Shown here piece by piece: positions 27,498 through 36,851 of a DNA stretch of 51,722 nucleotides (position 1 is the first letter of the stretch; each line of letters opens with the position of its first letter). Location of the stretch: NCBI GenBank assembly GCA_028284775.1, contig JANQRB010000001.1:1-51722 (forward strand), given 5' to 3'. The notes under the pieces were generated by a model that saw only the letters and a list, made by a program, of their open reading frames with translations, ran no database searches and was not told the origin of the DNA. A program made the translations under genes and the position numbers. This stretch comes from Candidatus Kapaibacterium sp. (GTDB lineage: Bacteria > Bacteroidota > Ignavibacteria > Kapaibacteriales > UBA7675).

Positions 27498-28448
27498 ATG
27501 TTTGGATCCGACATGCTCAATGTCGTCATCGGTCTCGTCTTCGTCTATCTTCTGCTCAGCGTCATCTGCTCCGGCATCAACGAGTTGCTGGCGAGTGTGA
27601 TGTCCCTGCGATCGAAAAATCTTGAAAAAGGCATTCGCAACCTTTTGTCCGATCCCAATGGATCGGGGACCGCGCAACAGTTCTTTCAATTGCCTCTCGT
27701 CAAGTCGCTCGGACGACGTGTGACGTCGAGCACCCGGCATTTGCCCTCCTATATTCCCAGCCGGACTTTCTCTCTTGCGCTTTTTAATCTGCTGTTTCCC
27801 GAGAACGAAGATAAGGGCTCGAAGACTATTCAGGACGTGCGTCAGGCCATCAACAACCTGGATGCCGATCCCGATCTGAAGAACAACCTGCTGAGTTTCG
27901 TTAACAATGCCCAGGACGATCTGGACAAATTCAGGACGAGTATCGAGACCTGGTATGACGATGCGATGGATCGCGTCTCGGGCTGGTACAAGCGAAGGGT
28001 TCGGGCCATCATTCTCACGCTGGCGGTTGTCCTTACCGTTGTTATGAATGCCGACACGTTTATGATTGTTAATGTCCTGTGGAACGACGCTTCAATGCGC
28101 AATACAATCGTTGCAAACGCCGGCGCGGCAGTCGAAAACGCTTCGATTTCCGACACAAGCGCGGCAACGGAGCGAATACAATTCGCCAGCGCGCAGCTTA
28201 ACGAGTTACAGCTCTTCGGCTGGTCGCCTTCGACAATTGTCGCCGACAAAGTACCGGATGACATAATCGGCTGGCTACGCAAACTGCTCGGTCTTTTTCT
28301 AACTGCGGTTGCCGTCACCCTTGGTGCGCCCTTCTGGTTCGATATTCTCGGCAAATTGATCAATCTGCGTTCTTCCGGTAAGGTTCCGCCGACTTTACAG
28401 GAGACAAATAATGAATCGAGCGGCAGTCTGACCTCCGGGCGCGCCTGA
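27498..28448 (+). CDS. Conserved hypothetical multi-helix membrane protein
   Basis: 316 aa. An N-terminal transmembrane helix (VVIGLVFVYLLLSVICSGINE) is followed by a long soluble part with helical segments. Three more hydrophobic helices come near residues 172-195 and 255-285. The first helix and its ELLASVMSLRSKNLEKGI extension look like a family of uncharacterised membrane proteins found widely in bacteria; I cannot name it. GGGAG at 27486-27490 gives a good ribosome-binding site. It follows the cytochrome gene by 20 bp, so the two are probably co-transcribed. Confidence 0.8.
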   Translation: MFGSDMLNVVIGLVFVYLLLSVICSGINELLASVMSLRSKNLEKGIRNLLSDPNGSGTAQQFFQLPLVKSLGRRVTSSTRHLPSYIPSRTFSLALFNLLFPENEDKGSKTIQDVRQAINNLDADPDLKNNLLSFVNNAQDDLDKFRTSIETWYDDAMDRVSGWYKRRVRAIILTLAVVLTVVMNADTFMIVNVLWNDASMRNTIVANAGAAVENASISDTSAATERIQFASAQLNELQLFGWSPSTIVADKVPDDIIGWLRKLLGLFLTAVAVTLGAPFWFDILGKLINLRSSGKVPPTLQETNNESSGSLTSGRA

Positions 28449-28603
28449 CGGCTCAAATCCTTTTGCTGATCAATCCTACAGTTCGTAACTTTAGGGTTTG
28501 ACTGTTCAATCGGCTCCGTGCCACATTCTCATCTTATCTGATTGCCGATCAGGCGCAGGCCTGAATACGCAGCGATTTTCCCGACTTATAGTGGAGAGGA
28601 TTG

Positions 28604-28780
28604 ATGAAAAAGACGATCAAACGGCCTGCGCGGTCCAGCAAGCGACGATTCTGGAGTCCGTTGAGCGGCGAGCGCCCCATGAGCACGCGGGATCGCAATA
28701 TGTTCTGGTTGCTGATTGCCGTCGTGGTAATTCTCTTTATGGTTATCTGGGGCTCCCGGCCGCCGCAGCCGATTAATTAG
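28604..28780 (+). CDS. 58-residue single-pass membrane protein
   Basis: This short gene starts at an ATG directly after a strong GGAGAGG ribosome-binding site (28593-28599) and ends at TAG 17 bp before the rarA start. The protein has a very basic N-terminus ([17 protein letters not shown]), a middle segment [12 protein letters not shown], and a single hydrophobic helix ([17 protein letters not shown]) near the end. Lys/Arg-rich before the helix suggests the N-terminus is cytoplasmic. Function unknown; it may be co-transcribed with rarA. Confidence 0.75.
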   Translation: MKKTIKRPARSSKRRFWSPLSGERPMSTRDRNMFWLLIAVVVILFMVIWGSRPPQPIN

Positions 28781-28797
28781 GACGGGGGCGGTATTCA

Positions 28798-30141
28798 GTG
28801 AACACGCTCTTTTCACGTGATGATGACCAGTCAGGCCGGCAGCGCGAGCAGGCGAGCGGACCGCTGGCGGATCGCATGCGCCCGCGCAGTCTCGATGAAG
28901 TGATCGGGCAGGAGCAACTGCTGGGCATAGAGGGGCCGCTGCGCGCCTTTTTCGAAAGCGGCAGCTTTCCATCGATGATTTTTTGGGGGCCGCCCGGTGT
29001 CGGGAAGACGACACTTGCCTTGCTGGTGGCGGATTTGGCCGATTATCGGTTTATTCGGCTGTCCGCGATTGAAGCCGGCGTCAAAGATGTACGCAAGGTA
29101 ATCGCAGGCGCCGAGTTCTCCAGGCAGCAAGGACATTCAACACTTCTCTTTATCGATGAGATACATCGATTTAACAAATCGCAGCAGGATGCCTTACTGC
29201 ACGCCGTTGAAAAGGGCATAATTACGCTTATAGGCGCTACCACCGAAAATCCATCCTTTGAAGTTAACGCGGCACTGTTAAGTCGCTGTCAGGTTTACCG
29301 CCTGCAGCATCTGACAGACGAACAGTTACGACTGGTCGTGCGGCAGGCCATCGATCGCGATGAGCAGCTTCGTCAGGCAAATGTTGAAATCGAAGATTGG
29401 GATGCTCTGCTGCGGATAGCCGGTGGAGACGCGCGAACAGCTCTCAATGCCCTTGAAATGGCTATCTCGCTCGCAAAACCCACAGAGCTTGGAAAGCGTC
29501 GTATCAACGCCGGCGTACTGGAACGCGCCTTGCAGCGCAAAACAGCTCAGTACGACAAAAAAGGCGAAAGCCATTACGATACCGTCTCGGCATTCATCAA
29601 GTCGATGCGCGGATCGGATCCCGATGCCGCCCTGTTCTGGCTGGCGAAAATGATCGAAGCCGGTGAAGACCCCAAATTCATAGCGCGTCGCCTGGTGATT
29701 TTTGCCTCCGAAGACGTGGGCAATGCCGACCCGAGCGCCCTTGGCCTTGCCGTGAATGTCTTCAACGCCGTAAACCTCATCGGAATGCCCGAAGCCCAGC
29801 TCAATCTGGCGCAAGGTGTGACTTACCTGGCGTCGGCCCCCAAATCGAATGCATCCTACCTGGCTGTTAAACAAGCATTGCAAACCGTCGCCGAGCTGCA
29901 GACGACTGTTCCGCTTCATCTGCGCAATGCACCCACTGCGCTGATGAAAAACGAAGACTATGGCGCCCGCTACCAATACCCTCACGATTTTCCGGATCAC
30001 TTTGTGACAGAACATTACTTTCCCGAAGGATTGCAGCCGATCAGCTTTTACCGACCCGGCGAGTTGGGAAGTGAAGCTGCAATCGCTGAACGCTTGCGCG
30101 GTTTCTGGCCGGATCGCTATAAGAAACCGAATGACGATTAG
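28798..30141 (+). CDS. rarA: Replication-associated recombination protein A (RarA/MgsA) AAA+ ATPase
   Basis: 447 aa, normal family length, starting at GTG. RarA is a tetrameric clamp-loader-like ATPase acting at stalled replication forks. Walker A is GPPGVGKTT (residues 64-72). Walker B is [10 protein letters not shown] with Asp120/Glu121. [19 protein letters not shown] is the typical sensor 1 region. The C-terminal tetramerisation domain includes [20 protein letters not shown] and [16 protein letters not shown]. It is cytoplasmic. Confidence 0.97.
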   Translation: MNTLFSRDDDQSGRQREQASGPLADRMRPRSLDEVIGQEQLLGIEGPLRAFFESGSFPSMIFWGPPGVGKTTLALLVADLADYRFIRLSAIEAGVKDVRKVIAGAEFSRQQGHSTLLFIDEIHRFNKSQQDALLHAVEKGIITLIGATTENPSFEVNAALLSRCQVYRLQHLTDEQLRLVVRQAIDRDEQLRQANVEIEDWDALLRIAGGDARTALNALEMAISLAKPTELGKRRINAGVLERALQRKTAQYDKKGESHYDTVSAFIKSMRGSDPDAALFWLAKMIEAGEDPKFIARRLVIFASEDVGNADPSALGLAVNVFNAVNLIGMPEAQLNLAQGVTYLASAPKSNASYLAVKQALQTVAELQTTVPLHLRNAPTALMKNEDYGARYQYPHDFPDHFVTEHYFPEGLQPISFYRPGELGSEAAIAERLRGFWPDRYKKPNDD

Positions 30142-30457
30142 ACTTGAGCCTCAGCCCTGGATGCTTAGAGATCTTCACAGCGCAGTTGACGCGATGATGA
30201 CATAAAACCCCTGACGGCTTGTGCCGCACGTAATGCCGCTTGCGACCCTCAAAGTCCTCCTGCCGGCAGCCAACAGGAACAAAGTGAAATCTTTCTGTGT
30301 TCACCCTGCGACATTTGGAGTGTTTCGCGGTTCTTCACAATTTCAGTATGTGACAGCCATTGATTCGTCCGTCAGGATCGGGGCGAATTTGTTTTTGCAA
30401 ATTAATCGATAGTTGGAATCTTGCTTTTTATCAATTTTCTTCCAGCGAAGGACTGAT
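30142..30457. other. Intergenic region upstream of the TlpA-like gene
   Basis: 316 bp with no supported gene. A small inverted repeat (AATTTG at 30386-30391 with CAAATT at 30398-30403) lies about 55 bp before the next start. I see no clear terminator for rarA. Confidence 0.4.
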
Positions 30458-31006
30458 ATGATTTTCAATAGAACACAGGTACGGCTGCTCGTGGGAGCGC
30501 TGGCGCTGACTTTGATGGGCATAGGTATAGTTTCGTGCGGCGATGACGACAGCACCGGAGGCTTTCAGGTAACGCCGGTGGAAAATGAGTCGGCGATCGG
30601 ATCGCCGGCACCCGCCTTCAACCTGAAGGACGTTGACGGCAATGACATATCTATCGAACAGTTTCGCGGCAAACTCGTGCTCATCGATTTTTGGGGGTCC
30701 TGGTGCCCGCCTTGCCGGCGTGAAATGGCGGATTTACGCGAAACCTATGCCCGCTTCAAGGATCGCGACTTCGTGATGCTGGGCATTTCATATCAGGATC
30801 GATTCGATGAGTGGAAGCAAATGATCGCTGACAGTAGCCTCGCCTGGTTCCAGGCCTACGATCCGACCGGCGCTACGGCAATTCGCTATGGCAGTGAGGG
30901 TGCCGTCCCTTACAAAGTGTTCGTGGACGAAGAGGGCAATGTGCTCGATATGCGTGTATCGCGTCACGGCTTGAGCGAACGCATCGAAACGGAATTGAAC
31001 AAGTGA
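30458..31006 (+). CDS. TlpA-family thiol-disulfide oxidoreductase lipoprotein
   Basis: 182 aa. GAAGGA just upstream selects this start over an earlier in-frame Met-less extension. The lipobox IVSC gives Cys27. The AhpC/TSA-type thioredoxin fold spans about residues 45-180, with IGSPAPAFNLKDVDG, LVLIDFWGSWCPPC (redox pair Cys84/Cys87) and the cis-Pro region GAVPYKVFVDEEG. Family members work in the periplasm, often reducing cytochrome c apoproteins or other disulfides. The seven-heme cytochrome gene lies about 3 kb upstream, but a direct link is only a guess. Confidence 0.93.
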   Translation: MIFNRTQVRLLVGALALTLMGIGIVSCGDDDSTGGFQVTPVENESAIGSPAPAFNLKDVDGNDISIEQFRGKLVLIDFWGSWCPPCRREMADLRETYARFKDRDFVMLGISYQDRFDEWKQMIADSSLAWFQAYDPTGATAIRYGSEGAVPYKVFVDEEGNVLDMRVSRHGLSERIETELNK

Positions 31007-31058
31007 GCGCAGGCCCGCTTTGTAGAAGTCAAAACACAAAATTTTTATCGGCGCAGCG

Positions 31059-31092
31059 AAGACCTTGCAACTGATTCAGTTTGCAGGGTCTT
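31059..31092 (+). terminator. Hairpin between convergent genes, probable terminator
   Basis: AAGACCTTGCAA at 31059-31070 pairs with TTGCAGGGTCTT at 31081-31092, with one mismatched position. It is followed rightwards by ACTGTTTTT. It overlaps the stop codon of the leftward solute-binding protein gene and could serve the TlpA gene mainly. Confidence 0.65.
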
Positions 31093-32368
31093 ACTGTTTT
31101 TGCTCCAATTCGCTAATCCTGGCGCGTGCCTGATTAAGCGCATCCGCAGCCGTCAGCTCGCCATATACAGCTTTGCCGATGGCTTCCTCCAGGATTGATT
31201 CGGCCTCCAGAAAGACCGGCGACCAGGGGAGCGTCCGCGCATAGCGCAACTGCTCCAAAAAACCCCGCTGCCCGGCAGTCTGTCGAAACGCTTCGTCGGA
31301 GAGTGCATTCGTATCGGCCGGAATTCCGGCATCCGAAACGGCGAGACAGAAGCTTCGCGCCTGCCTGTAGTCAGTCAGAAAACTGATAAAATCCATGGCT
31401 TCGGTCGTAAAACGACTGCTGCCGCTAACAGCAAGGCAATCGCCACCGAGAATACTCCAGCCTGTATCGCGGGGGCTGGCCGTTGGAATCTGCGGCAGAA
31501 CGGAAAACGAGGAGCTGCGCTGATGATTTTCCACCATGTCCAGGATCCAGGCGCCGGTGATCCACGCGCCGACGGTCCCCTGCAAAAAGAGCTCGTCAAG
31601 ACGACGGGAGCGTTCGGGAATGCCGCTTTGAGCCAGCGAGCGATAATACGTCAATCCCCGGACAGCCGCCTGGTCAAAGCTCTGCGCAAGCGGCGTAGCT
31701 GTGAAGATCGCACTGCCGGCGCTCCACATGAAGGGCAGCGCTTTCTTCAAAACGTTGTGTGGTTCCGAGGCATTGACGCCGAAACCGTAGGAGACTTCCG
31801 GCCGGTGCGCCGCCTCGACAGCGGTTTTGAGATCATCCCAGCTTCGTACTGTATCGTGAGCGCCACGAAGGAGCAGTGCCCGGGTGTTAACAGTCCACGG
31901 TAATGCGTAGAGCGTAGAATGTAAGCTGAGAGCCTTCAGTGCGGCAGGCAAAATGTTGCTGCGGCTTGCCAGCAATGAATCCGGCAGCGCCTGGAGAACG
32001 CCGGCCTCGGCAAACTCCGGTGTCCACTCAAAGCCAAGCTGCACGACATCCGGGGCTCGGCCCGAGTTAAACGCAAGCTGCAGCTTGGATTTACCGTCCG
32101 ACCAGTTAAGATCGGTAAGCTCAATGTTGATATCCGGCCGCTGGGCCTCGAATGCCGCTATCTGTTTCTGCAACACGGCTTTCTGTGCAGGCTCCGACCA
32201 GAAATGCCAGTAGTGAAGAGTCGCTGCCGCTTTACCTTGGCGTTCGGAAGGGCTGCAGCAGACCGCGACGATTGCGGCGGCAATGATCAAAAAGAATAAG
32301 CGCAAAATCAGCCGGGGCCTCGGGAAGGAGCTCGTCGATCGCGCGTTCGTGTCACTGTCTGCATTCAC
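31091..32368 (-). CDS. ABC transporter solute-binding lipoprotein, family 1 (sugar type)
   Basis: 425 aa. N-terminal hydrophobic helix with a lipobox ending AVCC, so it is a lipoprotein. The body resembles extracellular solute-binding protein family 1 (MalE/UgpB-like): LHYWHFWSEPAQKAVLQKQI near the start, SGRAPDVVQLGFEWTPEFAE, YALPWTVNTRALLLR, and ALPFMWSAGSAIF. These bind sugars or sugar derivatives for import. The permease and ATPase genes that normally accompany them are not in the surrounding sequence, so it is an orphan here. Confidence 0.87.
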   Translation of the reverse strand: MNADSDTNARSTSSFPRPRLILRLFFLIIAAAIVAVCCSPSERQGKAAATLHYWHFWSEPAQKAVLQKQIAAFEAQRPDINIELTDLNWSDGKSKLQLAFNSGRAPDVVQLGFEWTPEFAEAGVLQALPDSLLASRSNILPAALKALSLHSTLYALPWTVNTRALLLRGAHDTVRSWDDLKTAVEAAHRPEVSYGFGVNASEPHNVLKKALPFMWSAGSAIFTATPLAQSFDQAAVRGLTYYRSLAQSGIPERSRRLDELFLQGTVGAWITGAWILDMVENHQRSSSFSVLPQIPTASPRDTGWSILGGDCLAVSGSSRFTTEAMDFISFLTDYRQARSFCLAVSDAGIPADTNALSDEAFRQTAGQRGFLEQLRYARTLPWSPVFLEAESILEEAIGKAVYGELTAADALNQARARISELEQKQ

Positions 32369-32559
32369 GAACGCAATCTAGCATAATTCAGCCAAACGAA
32401 AGCCGGCTTCGTGTTTGATTCCTCATGCTCAGTCGTTGGAATGTCTCAGGCGAGCGCTATGGAAATTTAAAATCCGGCGCCGCCGGATTCAATTGCTTTG
32501 CGGGCATTAAACCGGCGGCGCAGGCTACGCTCAAGAGTTAAGAGAAATCAAAAACCTTA

Positions 32560-32577
32560 ATCAATTCAAGAATTGAT
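32560..32577. promoter_or_regulatory. Palindromic operator-like site overlapping a -35 box
   Basis: ATCAATTC at 32560-32567 and GAATTGAT at 32570-32577 form a perfect 8-bp inverted repeat with a 2-bp spacer. It covers most of the -35 element TTGATG at 32573-32578. Binding of a regulator here would be expected to block RNA polymerase. Confidence 0.45.
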
Positions 32578-32602
32578 GTCGATATACTCCCAGATGTATA
32601 AT
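32573..32602 (+). promoter_or_regulatory. Sigma70-like promoter facing right
   Basis: TTGATG at 32573-32578, an 18-base spacer, then a consensus TATAAT at 32597-32602. Transcription would start near 32610, about 480 bp before the next coding gene. Confidence 0.5.
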
Positions 32603-33090
32603 AGAATGAGATAGCTTGCACTTGTAATGTCGCAGCGAGTGCGCGCTGCGGACAGGACTACCCTGGCGCGAGCATTCCTTGCAGTTTCATTTGTCAGCTT
32701 TCCAATGCGATGCGTACTTTGTCCACCGATGTATCCTCCCGGGCGCTGTCGCATCTGCTCTGCCGTACTGACAAAAATTGAAAGATGCGCTCAGCGATTG
32801 CCACGGAGAGCCCGATCGTCCGCTTCCTCGGAAGCGAACGCTGACCCTGTTGTTCGTTTAGCAGATTTCGGGCTATGATCACCGTCCGAATGCCGGCATT
32901 GCGCTGTCATTGTTTGGGACCCAATATATTCGCAGGGGGGCGAGCTCTCAAACCAAATTTAGAGCCAGGCTAACAAATCATAATGGCCTCCCGGAGCAGG
33001 GCCTAGCGTACGAGAGATCGCATCAATCACAGAGAAAATGCCGATTTTGGTGAAATATCGGCTTGGAATGCAGAATGTGCTTTCACAGCT

Positions 33091-34659
33091 ATGTCAGGAA
33101 TCTTAATAGTCATGAAAAGCAAAGATTTTCTTTTTGACCTCATTGCATCGTTGACACCTTCGGAGAAACGCTACTTCAAGGTGTATGCCTCGCGTCATGT
33201 TCGGGGCAAGCGCAACAACTACGTGCAGTTGTTTGAAGCCATCAACCGCCAGAAAGTTTATGATGAAGATCGCATTCTACGGACATTTGAAGGTCACAAG
33301 GTAGCTCGCTACCTGTCCGTAGCTAAAAACTACCTGTACAGTCTGATTCTTAAAAGTCTGCGCGCTTATCACAATGAGAACATTTACGATTATCACAGCA
33401 AGGAACAGCTGGACTTTGCCGACATTCTGCGCCATAAGGGATTGTTCGAGCAGGCGGCCCTCGTCCTGAAACGCGCTAAAAAGGAAGCGCTGGAACGCGA
33501 ATCGCATATTTATGCCGTTCAGGCGCTGGAACAGGAGCGACAACTCCTGAAACGACTGCCGGCGGAGGAATACTATCGCGCGGCTGACGCCAATTTGTTG
33601 CAACAGCAGCAACTGATGGAGGAGCATATGAATCGGATGTCCTATGTCCGTCTGTGGCATCAGCTGGATGAATTCCAGAAAAAGAACAGCGCGCTGCGAA
33701 CGAAAGAAGCTCGTGAGTGGGTGACGACCTTCATGCAGCATCCGCTGTTGCGCAGCGAAGAAATGGCGCTTTCGCAGCGCGCCAAAAACTATTTCTACGT
33801 GATAATGTCCGATTGCCACCAACTGTTGGGCGCAAACGAACAGGCGCTCGCCTACAATTACAAGGTCCTTAAAGTTCGCGAAAAGGAATTGAGTCCACCA
33901 TCGTCAAGCCAGTTGCTCAACTATATCAGCGCGATCAACAATTATTTGCGTACCTGCTGTAGTACATGGCATTGTGATGCAATTCCAATTTATGTCGAGC
34001 GGTTGCGATCGATTGAGTCGGACTCGATCACGGTCACAGTGCGGGCACGCGAACGGGCGTTCTTCTATGAGTTGGCTCTCAACAGGATGACCGGCGCATA
34101 TGCGGACAGTATTGCAGGGCTGGCCGATCTGACGCGATTTCTGGAGGAATATTTCCATCAGATTACGCCGCACTATGTGGAATCCTATTACCTGGAAATC
34201 GCGATTGCCTTCTTTGGCGTCGGGGATCCCCGGCAGGCGCTTGTCTGGCTTGAAAAAGTCCTGGCAAGGAAATCGACGAAACGCCAGGAGATGGTGAATC
34301 AGGCCAAGCTCCTGACGCTGATTTTTCACTTTGAAGCCGGGAATGTAGCGGTGTTGGAGTCAACGCTGCGTTCCACCTATCGCTATTTCATCAAACGCAA
34401 ACACCTCTTTCAATTCGAATCTCTTGTTATCAACTTCATCCGGCAACTGCATAAGGCTCTCAGCGATCATGAGCTGCGACTGTTGTTTGAGAGTATGCTC
34501 CGCGAAACGGAAGCTTTGAAGCAGGATCCATTCGAGCGGCAAGCTATCGAATACTTCGATGTTCAGGCCTGGCTGATTTCCCGCATCGAGAATCGGCCCT
34601 TTTCGGATGTTGTGAGTGAAAGAGTCGCAGCCTGGAAAGCACAAAGGCAGATGGATTAA
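33091..34659 (+). CDS. Conserved hypothetical helical-repeat protein, Bacteroidota type
   Basis: 522 aa, almost entirely alpha-helical with TPR-like degenerate repeats and no signal peptide. The N-terminus (LIASLTPSEKRYFKVYASRH, then LSVAKNYLYSLILKSLRAY) is a signature I associate with a large family of uncharacterised Bacteroidota proteins. The ATG at 33112 (MKSKDFLFDL) may be the true start instead of 33091, since family members usually begin close to that sequence. No catalytic motif is visible. It is probably a cytoplasmic scaffold or regulator. A hairpin downstream (34714-34745) may end its transcript. Confidence 0.8.
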   Translation: MSGILIVMKSKDFLFDLIASLTPSEKRYFKVYASRHVRGKRNNYVQLFEAINRQKVYDEDRILRTFEGHKVARYLSVAKNYLYSLILKSLRAYHNENIYDYHSKEQLDFADILRHKGLFEQAALVLKRAKKEALERESHIYAVQALEQERQLLKRLPAEEYYRAADANLLQQQQLMEEHMNRMSYVRLWHQLDEFQKKNSALRTKEAREWVTTFMQHPLLRSEEMALSQRAKNYFYVIMSDCHQLLGANEQALAYNYKVLKVREKELSPPSSSQLLNYISAINNYLRTCCSTWHCDAIPIYVERLRSIESDSITVTVRARERAFFYELALNRMTGAYADSIAGLADLTRFLEEYFHQITPHYVESYYLEIAIAFFGVGDPRQALVWLEKVLARKSTKRQEMVNQAKLLTLIFHFEAGNVAVLESTLRSTYRYFIKRKHLFQFESLVINFIRQLHKALSDHELRLLFESMLRETEALKQDPFERQAIEYFDVQAWLISRIENRPFSDVVSERVAAWKAQRQMD

Positions 34660-34713
34660 GAAGGATCCGGCAGCGTAGAAACAAACATTAACTGTCCGAG
34701 CCCAGCTCTTCGT

Positions 34714-34745
34714 CGCTTGCCTGAAAATCCCGGCAGGGGCAAGCG
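34714..34745. terminator. Hairpin between convergent genes
   Basis: CGCTTGCC at 34714-34721 pairs perfectly with GGCAAGCG at 34738-34745, with a 16-base loop. No T run follows immediately on the plus strand, so it may only stabilise mRNA ends. Confidence 0.4.
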
Positions 34746-34751
34746 ATGAGC

Positions 34752-34782
34752 TTAACGTTTCCGACGCAAATTTTTAACGTTT
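34752..34782. repeat. Two copies of TTAACGTTT, 22 bp apart
   Basis: TTAACGTTT occurs at 34752-34760 and 34774-34782, each containing the palindrome AACGTT. The spacing equals about two helical turns. They lie between the 3' ends of two convergent genes, where promoters are not expected. Confidence 0.35.
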
Positions 34783-34822
34783 TGCAGGGCTCTCCGGCTG
34801 AGGTGATGCTCCTTAACTCGCC

Positions 34823-36697
34823 TCACTCTTCGCCTATCGATTCCACCAGACTGCTGCTGCTGTCGGCCGGCGCGGGGACGGCGGGGCTGATGCTGTCTAC
34901 GGGCGCGGGCGTATAATAGGGATTTTCTTCGGGGTCGAGCCCAAAGTATTTGCGCATGATTTTGCGGCAGACCGGGCCGGCAACTGCGCCGCCATAACCC
35001 GAGTTTTCAACGATGACGGTGACGACGATCGATGGATTCGTGCGGGGGGCAAAGCAGGTAAACCAGGCGTGATCTCGTCCGTGCGGATTTTGGGCTGTGC
35101 CGGTTTTACCGCAAACCTCAATATCGGGTATGCGTGCCGAGCGCGCAGTGCCGCCCAGCTCGTTAACAACATCATACATACCTTCGCGTATGATTTGGAG
35201 GTATTGCGCTTCGATCGGCAGAGTTTCGCTGCCGTAAGCAACAGGATCGATACTGCCTGTTTGCCGGTTGTGAACTGTTCGCACGGCGTGTGGCTGCACC
35301 AGTTTACCGCCGTTGGCCAGTGCCGCGGTATAGGTGGCCAACTGCAAGGGCGTAACAGTAACTTCACCCTGGCCGATACCCCAGTTTACGACGCGGCTGT
35401 CAGTCCAGTTCTTTTGGCCGTATTGTTTGTTCATCCACTGGCGGCTTGGCATAATGCCCTTGCTTTCGCCGTGGATATCGATACTGGCCTTGGAGCCGAA
35501 GCCGAACAGACGGCCGTATTCCGACATACGGTCGATTCCCAGCTTCAGCGCCAGACGGTAAAAAAAGGAATTGCAGGATACCTTGAGTGCTCGCCGTACG
35601 GCAATCGGGCCATGGACGCCGCCATGACATTTGAAAGGACGGCCGCCCACAAGCACGGAGCCGGTACATTGATATGATGTGTGTTCGCTGATAATGCCTT
35701 CCTGCAGGCCGGCCAGCGCTACCAGCATTTTCCAGGGCGAGCCCGGCGGGTAAATCGCATTCGTGACACGATTGAGAAAGGGTTTGCCCTCATCGTCGCG
35801 CAGCTGCCGATATACATCCACGGGCGTGCGGCCGCTGAAGGTCAGCAGGTCGTAGTCTGGTTTGCTGACGAATGCCAGTATCTCGCCATTCTGCGGATCG
35901 AGCACGACCGCCGCTGCCCGCTGTCCATCAAGTAATGACTCGGCGTATTCCTGCAGGTCGAGGTCCAGAGCCAGGTTGAGGTCAAAGCCGTCATGCGAGG
36001 CGATGTCGTTCTTGCCGTCGTTGAAGCTGGCGACTTTCTGTCCCAGACGATTATAGGCCGCGTATTCGACGCCTTTTTTGCCCCGGAGAATATGCTCGTA
36101 GGTTTTCTCGAGACCGTTGTAGCCGATCATGTCGCCGGGTTCGTAATAATCGCCTTCGCTGCCGAGCTGGCGTTCATTGATTTCTTTGATATAGCCCAGC
36201 AGATGCGTAATGCGTGAATTGTTGGGATAGGTGCGCTTCGACTGCGCCATGATTTCCACGCCGGGCAGCAGGTCCCAGTTTTCTTCGATCGAAGCGACGA
36301 CGGCGTAATCGACATCATTGAAGATTGCAGTGGATGTGAAAGCTGAAGGTTTCTTTTTTGCGAGGCGTTTGTCGATCTCGTCGACCTCAACATCGAGAAA
36401 ATGGGCCAGCATCCGGCGCGACTCAGGCGTGAAATCCTTGGGTGTGACCGCAATGGCGAAGTAGGGAATGTTGTGAACGATTGTTTTACCGTGACGATCG
36501 TACAATGTGCCTCGAAGCGGCTTCGTGGAAAGCGGCTTGATTGCACGCTCCGATCGCTCCTGATAAAATCGGCCCTCGACAAACTGCAGTTGAACAAGAC
36601 GCAGCGTAAAAACGACGGCCACTACCACCGCCAGCACGATAATAATGTTGCGCCGAACTGAAGTACCGAACTCGAAGGAATCAACTACGGAAGCCAT
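34823..36697 (-). CDS. mrdA: Penicillin-binding protein 2, elongasome transpeptidase
   Basis: 624 aa. PBP2 cross-links peptidoglycan during side-wall elongation with RodA and MreBCD. A short cytoplasmic tail and one transmembrane helix (about residues 17-38) precede the dimerisation domain with RGTLYDRHGKTI. The transpeptidase carries the three expected motifs: SPWK with catalytic Ser320 and Lys323, SCN (374-376) and KTGT starting at Lys531. The C-terminus is a Pro/Ser-rich tail (TPAPVDSISPAVPAPADSSS). mreC, mreD and rodA are not adjacent, which differs from the usual mre-mrdA-rodA cluster. Confidence 0.95.
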   Translation of the reverse strand: MASVVDSFEFGTSVRRNIIIVLAVVVAVVFTLRLVQLQFVEGRFYQERSERAIKPLSTKPLRGTLYDRHGKTIVHNIPYFAIAVTPKDFTPESRRMLAHFLDVEVDEIDKRLAKKKPSAFTSTAIFNDVDYAVVASIEENWDLLPGVEIMAQSKRTYPNNSRITHLLGYIKEINERQLGSEGDYYEPGDMIGYNGLEKTYEHILRGKKGVEYAAYNRLGQKVASFNDGKNDIASHDGFDLNLALDLDLQEYAESLLDGQRAAAVVLDPQNGEILAFVSKPDYDLLTFSGRTPVDVYRQLRDDEGKPFLNRVTNAIYPPGSPWKMLVALAGLQEGIISEHTSYQCTGSVLVGGRPFKCHGGVHGPIAVRRALKVSCNSFFYRLALKLGIDRMSEYGRLFGFGSKASIDIHGESKGIMPSRQWMNKQYGQKNWTDSRVVNWGIGQGEVTVTPLQLATYTAALANGGKLVQPHAVRTVHNRQTGSIDPVAYGSETLPIEAQYLQIIREGMYDVVNELGGTARSARIPDIEVCGKTGTAQNPHGRDHAWFTCFAPRTNPSIVVTVIVENSGYGGAVAGPVCRKIMRKYFGLDPEENPYYTPAPVDSISPAVPAPADSSSSLVESIGEE

Positions 36698-36763
36698 CGC
36701 TGCAAATTACGCCGGATATGATTCATTTTCAATTAAATAGCCCAGGCGGACCGGCCCGTTTAT

Positions 36764-36790
36764 TTGATTATGAAAGGTTATTTTTATAAT
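36764..36790 (+). promoter_or_regulatory. Possible egtB promoter
   Basis: TTGATT at 36764-36769, a 15-base spacer, and TATAAT at 36785-36790, about 60 bp before the egtB start. The spacer is shorter than ideal. Confidence 0.4.
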
Positions 36791-36851
36791 TTCAGCGCAT
36801 CATTGTTCACAATCCGACGATAATTTTCATCCAAGCCTCCGAAATTTCGAT

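Larger units (their letters stand above)
32369..33090. other. Gene-free stretch of about 0.7 kb with promoter and inverted repeats
   Basis: No convincing coding frame; 32627-32878 (plus) and 32694-32882 (minus) look like chance frames. Two nested inverted repeats lie at 32472-32488 (ATCCGGC/GCCGGAT) and 32477-32521 (a perfect 10-bp match, GCGCCGCCGG with CCGGCGGCGC). A promoter overlapped by a palindrome is described separately. A further hairpin (CGCTTCC with GGAAGCG, 32821-32836) lies downstream of it. The stretch could encode a small RNA. Confidence 0.4.
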
